Of a stretch of 25,598 bases of DNA, positions 22,546-25,598 are shown piece by piece (position 1 is the stretch's first letter; every line of letters begins with the position of its first letter). The notes beneath the pieces were generated by a model. It was not told the DNA's origin, did no database searches, and saw only the letters and a list, made by a program, of their open reading frames with translations. The stretch comes from an uncultured Dorea sp. (lineage in GTDB: Bacteria > Bacillota > Clostridia > Lachnospirales > Lachnospiraceae), in assembly GCA_910588745.1 (NCBI GenBank), contig CAJURK010000045.1, forward strand, positions 1-25,598, in the 5' to 3' direction. The position numbers and the translations under genes were made by a program.

Positions 22546-22660
22546 GAACGCCCTTCGATTCCGCTTTGCTCCATCTCAGTGTTCGTTTCACTCACATAAC
22601 CCTTTCAGAAGATGCTTTTGTCTGCAAGCAGACAACGCATCTTCCGTAAGGGCTGCGTTC
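22546..22660. repeat. 93-bp direct repeat, copy B, with complete palindromic ends
   Basis: The 93-bp core is 22546-22638. Extended to 22660 the unit has imperfect terminal inverted repeats (GAACG-CCCTT at the left, AAGGG-CTG-CGTTC at the right) and an inner two-part stem, GAAGATGC/GCATCTTC plus TTGTCTGC/GCAGACAA around an AA loop. The minus strand has an open frame VSETNTEMEQSGIEGRS that stays in frame across the 111-bp period. I take this frame to be incidental. It looks like a small dispersed palindromic element, starting 4 bases after the glyS stop. Confidence 0.9.
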
Positions 22661-22663
22661 ATT

Positions 22664-24064
22664 CTACCATTCAAATTTTTTCTCGAAGTAGGAGTTTAGG
22701 TCTTCGATTTTTACGCGCTCCTGCTCCATGGTGTCTCTGTCGCGGACGGTTACTGCTCCGTCTTCCTCTGAATCAAAATCGTAGGTTACGCAGAATGGTG
22801 TACCGATTTCATCCTGGCGGCGGTAACGCTTTCCGATATTTCCACGCTCGTCATATTCGCAGTTGTATTTCTTAGAGAGCTGCGCGTATACTTTCTCCGC
22901 GCCTTCTTTCAGTTTCTTAGAAAGCGGCAGCACACCGATCTTTACCGGAGCGAGAGTCGGGTGGAAATGAAGCACCGTACGCATATCCGGCTTCTCGTCG
23001 GTTCCAATATTCTCTTCGTCGTATGCGCTGCACAAGAATGCAAGCACCATACGGTCCGCGCCCAAAGACGGCTCGATTACATACGGCACATATTTGGTCT
23101 TTTTCTCATCGTCGAAATAAGTAAGATCCTGCTTGGATACTTCAATATGCTGAGACAAGTCATAATCTGTACGGTCTGCAATTCCCCACAGCTCGCCCCA
23201 CCCAAATGGGAACAAAAATTCAATATCCGTAGTCGCCTTACTGTAGAAAGACAGCTCTTCCTTGTCATGGTCGCGGTAACGAACCTCTTCGTCCTTAAGC
23301 CCCAGCGCGCTCAGCCAGTCCAGACAGTATTTTTTCCAATAATCGAACCATTCTAAGTCTGTATCCGGTTCGCAGAAGAACTCCATCTCCATCTGTTCAA
23401 ACTCCCTGGTACGGAACGTGAAGTTGCCTGGTGTAATCTCGTTGCGGAAAGATTTTCCGATCTGACAGATGCCGAATGGAATCTTCTTTCTTGAAGTACG
23501 CTGTACATTCTTGAAGTTCACGAAGATACCCTGAGCCGTCTCCGGACGCAGATATACAACGTTCTTCGCATCCTCCGTCACACCCTGGAACGTCTTAAAC
23601 ATCAGATTAAACTCCCGTATCTCCGTAAAGTTATGCTTGCCGCAGGTCGGACAGGCAATCTTGTGTTCTGCGATAAACTCCTGCATCTTCTCATGGCTCC
23701 AGCCGTCAATGCTGTCTCCGATATCAATTCCGTTCTCATGCGCGTAATCCTCAATCAATTTATCTGCGCGGAAACGTTCATGGCATTCCTTACAGTCCAT
23801 CAAAGGATCGCTGAACCCGCCCAGATGTCCGCTGGCAATCCAGGTCTGGGGATTCATCAGAATCGCACAGTCAACGCCTACGTTATAGGGAGATTCCTGC
23901 ACGAACTTCTGCCACCACGCCCTCTTTACGTTATTCTTAAGTTCCACGCCCAGATTACCATAGTCCCATGTATTCGCAAGACCGCCGTAAATCTCAGAAC
24001 CCGGATATACAAATCCTCTTGATTTTGCAAGCGCTACTATTTTTTCCATTGTCTTTTCTACCAT
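22664..24064 (-). CDS. glyS: Glycyl-tRNA synthetase, single-chain dimeric type
   Basis: Class II aminoacyl-tRNA synthetase charging tRNA-Gly, eukaryote/archaea-like alpha2 form used by many Firmicutes (also called glyQS). It has 466 residues. Motif 1 region around 20-50, zinc-type cysteines Cys91/Cys94 and Cys138/Cys141, then YLRPETAQGIF (171-181). Motif 2 is SFRNEITPGNFTFRTREFEQ (Arg207 region), motif 3 EPSLGADRMVLAFL (331-344, Arg338). The C-terminal anticodon-binding domain (about 370-460) includes GKRYRRQDEIGTPFCVT. ATG at 24064 has AGAGG 8 nt upstream. It has its own promoter and a leader of about 98 nt. No terminator with a T-run follows; the repeat pair begins instead. Confidence 0.97.
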   Translation of the reverse strand: MVEKTMEKIVALAKSRGFVYPGSEIYGGLANTWDYGNLGVELKNNVKRAWWQKFVQESPYNVGVDCAILMNPQTWIASGHLGGFSDPLMDCKECHERFRADKLIEDYAHENGIDIGDSIDGWSHEKMQEFIAEHKIACPTCGKHNFTEIREFNLMFKTFQGVTEDAKNVVYLRPETAQGIFVNFKNVQRTSRKKIPFGICQIGKSFRNEITPGNFTFRTREFEQMEMEFFCEPDTDLEWFDYWKKYCLDWLSALGLKDEEVRYRDHDKEELSFYSKATTDIEFLFPFGWGELWGIADRTDYDLSQHIEVSKQDLTYFDDEKKTKYVPYVIEPSLGADRMVLAFLCSAYDEENIGTDEKPDMRTVLHFHPTLAPVKIGVLPLSKKLKEGAEKVYAQLSKKYNCEYDERGNIGKRYRRQDEIGTPFCVTYDFDSEEDGAVTVRDRDTMEQERVKIEDLNSYFEKKFEW

Positions 24065-24093
24065 CCGTTTATCCTCTTTCCTCTTTAATAGTT

Positions 24094-24132
24094 ATAAGCT
24101 CTCGGGAAGCCGCCTGAGAGATCTGCGCTTAT
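24094..24132 (-). promoter_or_regulatory. Stem-loop in the glyS leader
   Basis: Outer arms ATAAG / CTTAT enclose inner CTCTC-a-GG / CC-c-GAGAG with a 6-nt loop, located between the predicted transcription start (about 24162) and the RBS. An alternative pairing GAAGC/GCTTC would reach into the loop. It does not contain the T-box GGTGGNACCGCG element. The function is unknown and could be general mRNA structure. Confidence 0.35.
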
Positions 24133-24168
24133 GCTTCATCTCGTCGTCCGGCCCAGCCCTTAACGGAT

Positions 24169-24197
24169 ATTATAACTTTTACGGTATGACTTTTCAA
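24169..24197 (-). promoter_or_regulatory. glyS promoter (TTGAAA, 17 bp, TATAAT)
   Basis: Minus strand: -35 TTGAAA at 24192-24197, 17-bp spacer, perfect -10 TATAAT at 24169-24174. It starts 5 bases past the terminator T-run of the upstream unit, so glyS is transcribed separately from recO. Confidence 0.8.
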
Positions 24198-24201
24198 GTT
24201 C

Positions 24202-24227
24202 AAAAAACCGCCTTTTAATAAAGGCGG
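24202..24227 (-). terminator. Intrinsic terminator of the era-yqzL-recO unit
   Basis: Minus-strand CCGCCTTT-ATTA-AAAGGCGG, an 8-bp perfect stem with a 4-nt loop, is followed by TTTTTT. This is a textbook terminator, located 49 bases after the 35-codon reading frame. Confidence 0.93.
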
Positions 24228-24276
24228 CCTTCCCACGCTGCGCATGCCCTGCAGCGGTATCTGAGATTGTTCTGCA

Positions 24277-24384
24277 TTATTCATCTTTACCTTTGTCAGC
24301 TTTGTCGCGCTCGCGTCTTTGCTTTATCAATGCCGCACTGCTCACAAGCAATAATACGATTGCCGTTATAGCTGCTGCATTCAT
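24277..24384 (-). CDS. Small membrane protein of 35 residues, unknown function
   Basis: A short frame between recO and the terminator. The ATG at 24384 is preceded by GGGGGA at 5-6 nt, a real ribosome binding site. The product starts MNAAAITAIVLLLVSSAAL (one TM helix, about 3-20) and ends in a highly charged tail (KQRRERDKADKGKDE), so N-out/C-in orientation is expected. The N-terminus resembles that of FeoB-associated small proteins, but the cysteine tail of that family is absent. It follows recO by 67 nt with no clear promoter of its own and would be co-transcribed. Function is not recognised. Confidence 0.65.
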   Translation of the reverse strand: MNAAAITAIVLLLVSSAALIKQRRERDKADKGKDE

Positions 24385-24451
24385 GAAAATCCCCCTTTTG
24401 CTTTAAACTATTTCTCTTGCCTCGCCGCAATAAAATGTGTTTGAGAGGATT

Positions 24452-25195
24452 TTAAAGCCGCATACTTTCTAATATTTCCAGCGATTTAAACCGTTTTTCC
24501 ACATATACATCCATAATTCGCTCCATTACCGTTTCAAGCTCACAAAGAACCTCTTCCGACACCGTAAAGGTATAGAGCTTCTCTACGCTGGAACTAACAA
24601 TATACTGCAGGGCATACCAGGTAGAGTTCCGAAGTTCCATCCCATCAAACACGTCTCTGTCGCATTCTCTGCAGACTTTTCCGCCCTTTTTCACACTGAA
24701 CTGCCCGTCCCGTTCGGAATCGCCGCAGACCACGCACTGAAACACCTGGGGCGCTTCCCCATTGATACAGACCGCTTTCAGTTCAAAGACGCGCCGGATT
24801 AACCGGTTTGGAATTCCATGCTTTATAACCGCCCGAAGCGACTGATACAATAACTTCAGCATCTCCCTTTCATCATTCGCCTCCCGGCAGTAATAGTCTG
24901 CAATCTCCATAAAATAAAAACCGTAATACGCGCCTTCCACATCCTCCCTGAACTCTGCAAAATAATTAGAAATAGAGGCCGACACCAGCGTATAGGATGT
25001 CCGCCCCTCATAAACCGTAAACTCCCCAAAGGAGAAAGGCATCACCGCTCCGCTTAGAACGCTCCCCGGTCTTCTCGCCCCTTTTGCAAACACCGGTATC
25101 TTGCCTCTCTCCCTGGTAAGAAGTACAATCCGCTTATCATATTCACCGATGGGCATGGCCGATAAGATCATACCCATTACCGTTATCTGGTTCAC
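24452..25195 (-). CDS. recO: DNA repair protein RecO
   Basis: RecFOR-pathway mediator that loads RecA on SSB-coated single strands and anneals DNA. 247 residues, family length. The N-terminal OB fold includes ILSAMPIGEYDKRIVLLTRERG and FAKGARRPGS (about 10-45). A helical domain follows, then a zinc-finger-type set Cys154/Cys157 and Cys175/Cys178 (CVVC...CREC). The start codon is GTG (25193-25195) with AGGGGA 8 nt upstream. The next in-frame ATG (codon 7) has no RBS. The gene overlaps the YqzL-like frame by 53 bases, suggesting coupled translation. Confidence 0.95.
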   Translation of the reverse strand: MNQITVMGMILSAMPIGEYDKRIVLLTRERGKIPVFAKGARRPGSVLSGAVMPFSFGEFTVYEGRTSYTLVSASISNYFAEFREDVEGAYYGFYFMEIADYYCREANDEREMLKLLYQSLRAVIKHGIPNRLIRRVFELKAVCINGEAPQVFQCVVCGDSERDGQFSVKKGGKVCRECDRDVFDGMELRNSTWYALQYIVSSSVEKLYTFTVSEEVLCELETVMERIMDVYVEKRFKSLEILESMRL

Positions 25196-25334
25196 TTGGA
25201 ATTTCCCCTGTTCTGTCTGCCGGACCTTGTCCGTATTTTCCCATTACCTTTGCGCAGATTGCGATTCCCCGATAATTTAAGTAATCCTGTACGCTTCCCG
25301 ACGCCATAAATTTGTTCCAGTACTTTTCTTCCAT
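25143..25334 (-). CDS. YqzL-like small protein
   Basis: 63 residues between era and recO, where Bacillus and Clostridia carry a YqzL-family gene. The N-terminal W-N-K-F-M-A-S-G-S-V-Q-D-Y-L-N-Y pattern (about 6-21) fits the family's W..F...G....YL.Y signature. The C-terminal part (after about residue 40) is low in conserved features and overlaps recO. ATG at 25334 has GAGGTG 5 nt upstream. No function is established for the family. Confidence 0.7.
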   Translation of the reverse strand: MEEKYWNKFMASGSVQDYLNYRGIAICAKVMGKYGQGPADRTGEIPSEPDNGNGYDLIGHAHR

Positions 25335-25397
25335 AGTCTCACCTCATCCTCTGTTATGAACCTTCTTTCGGTTAGGTTATCCTATGGAAGGGGTTTT

Positions 25398-25598
25398 TTA
25401 TTCGTCTTCCCGGTATCCAAAATTTTTTACAAGGAAATCACTGTCTCTCCAGTCCTTTTTCACTTTCACCCAAAGCTTTAGATTTGCCTGTAAATCCAGC
25501 ATTTTCTCAATCTCAAACCTTGCCGTGCTGCCAATTTTTTTCAACATATTTCCTTGTTTTCCAATAATTATCCCCTTGTGGGAATCACGCTCGCAGAT
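25398..25598 (-). CDS. era: GTPase Era, C-terminal fragment (cut by window edge)
   Basis: The last 66 codons of era; the 5' part lies beyond the window. It shows the type II KH domain that binds the 3' end of 16S rRNA: ERDSHKGIIIGKQGNML with the GxxG loop, KKIGSTARFEIEKML, then LWVKVKKDWR and terminal NFGYRED. Era acts in 30S subunit assembly. It is followed by the YqzL-like gene after 63 bases that hold only a weak hairpin. The fragment is truncated by the window, not broken. Confidence 0.95.
   Translation of the reverse strand: MCERDSHKGIIIGKQGNMLKKIGSTARFEIEKMLDLQANLKLWVKVKKDWRDSDFLVKNFGYREDE

Noticed and set aside
22435..22660. CRISPR array
   Set aside because: There are only two units of 93 bp with an 18-bp spacer and internal palindromes. 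Repeat and spacer sizes do not fit and there are no cas genes.
24065..24168. T-box or glycine riboswitch upstream of glyS
   Set aside because: A CTCTCAGGC string resembles part of the glycine riboswitch, but it pairs with a downstream GAGAG and there is no upstream GGAGAG partner. The T-box antiterminator consensus is absent.

Overview
The window reads as chromosomal DNA from an anaerobic gut-type Firmicute, most likely a Lachnospiraceae member. This is inferred from three things: an 874-residue pyruvate phosphate dikinase of the clostridial kind, an era–yqzL–recO–glyS neighbourhood with a single-chain glycyl-tRNA synthetase, and strong AGGAGG-type ribosome binding sites. No 16S or other taxonomic marker is present, so genus is not assigned. 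All genes but one (a GNAT acetyltransferase at 5946-6446) are on the minus strand, so the window reads right to left.

Right end (about 22.6-25.6 kb): housekeeping genes. The C-terminus of era, a small YqzL-like protein, recO and an unannotated 35-codon membrane peptide form one unit closed by a clear intrinsic terminator (24202-24227). glyS has its own promoter and a short structured leader, with no recognisable T-box. Directly after glyS lie two 93-bp near-identical direct repeats, period 111 bp, each with a strong internal hairpin.

Middle right (18.7-22.4 kb): a cysteine-desulfurase-family protein, a 2-hydroxyacyl-CoA-dehydratase-like iron-sulfur protein, a DUF3343 small cysteine protein and an ASKHA-type activating ATPase. 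This is the gene set of a double-cubane-cluster/activase system rather than an ordinary fermentative dehydratase, because there is no second dehydratase subunit, CoA-transferase or acyl-CoA dehydrogenase.

Middle (6.5-18.5 kb): the most striking part. A LacI-type regulator is followed by a ten-gene operon: GH13 sucrose-phosphorylase-like enzyme, lipoprotein solute-binding protein, two CUT1 permeases, MDR dehydrogenase, TIM-barrel epimerase, Gfo/Idh/MocA dehydrogenase, GH65 phosphorylase and beta-phosphoglucomutase (nine genes downstream of the regulator, ten with it). Content and order match E. coli ycjW + ycjMNOPQRSTU, which encodes a guloside-to-glucoside conversion route (YcjQRS), kojibiose phosphorylase (YcjT) and beta-PGM (YcjU). 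The promoter carries two perfect copies of a 12-bp palindrome 33 bp apart, and half of the same site sits on the regulator's own promoter. A bidirectional hairpin closes the operon. No transporter ATPase is present. The model is: import a di- or oligosaccharide/glycoside, epimerise it through 3-keto intermediates, phosphorolyse it, and feed glucose 6-phosphate to glycolysis.

Left end (1-6.5 kb): ppdK, an M18 aminopeptidase and a four-TM protein with two bPH-like beta-rich domains, each with its own good sigma-A-type promoter, plus the single plus-strand GNAT gene.

Several starts were corrected from the longest open frame using promoter or ribosome-binding-site evidence: the membrane protein (5551), YcjR-like (11414), YcjO-like (14227), the solute-binding protein (15592) and GH13 (17337). 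GTG starts are used by lacI and recO, and a TTG start by the YcjP-like permease.
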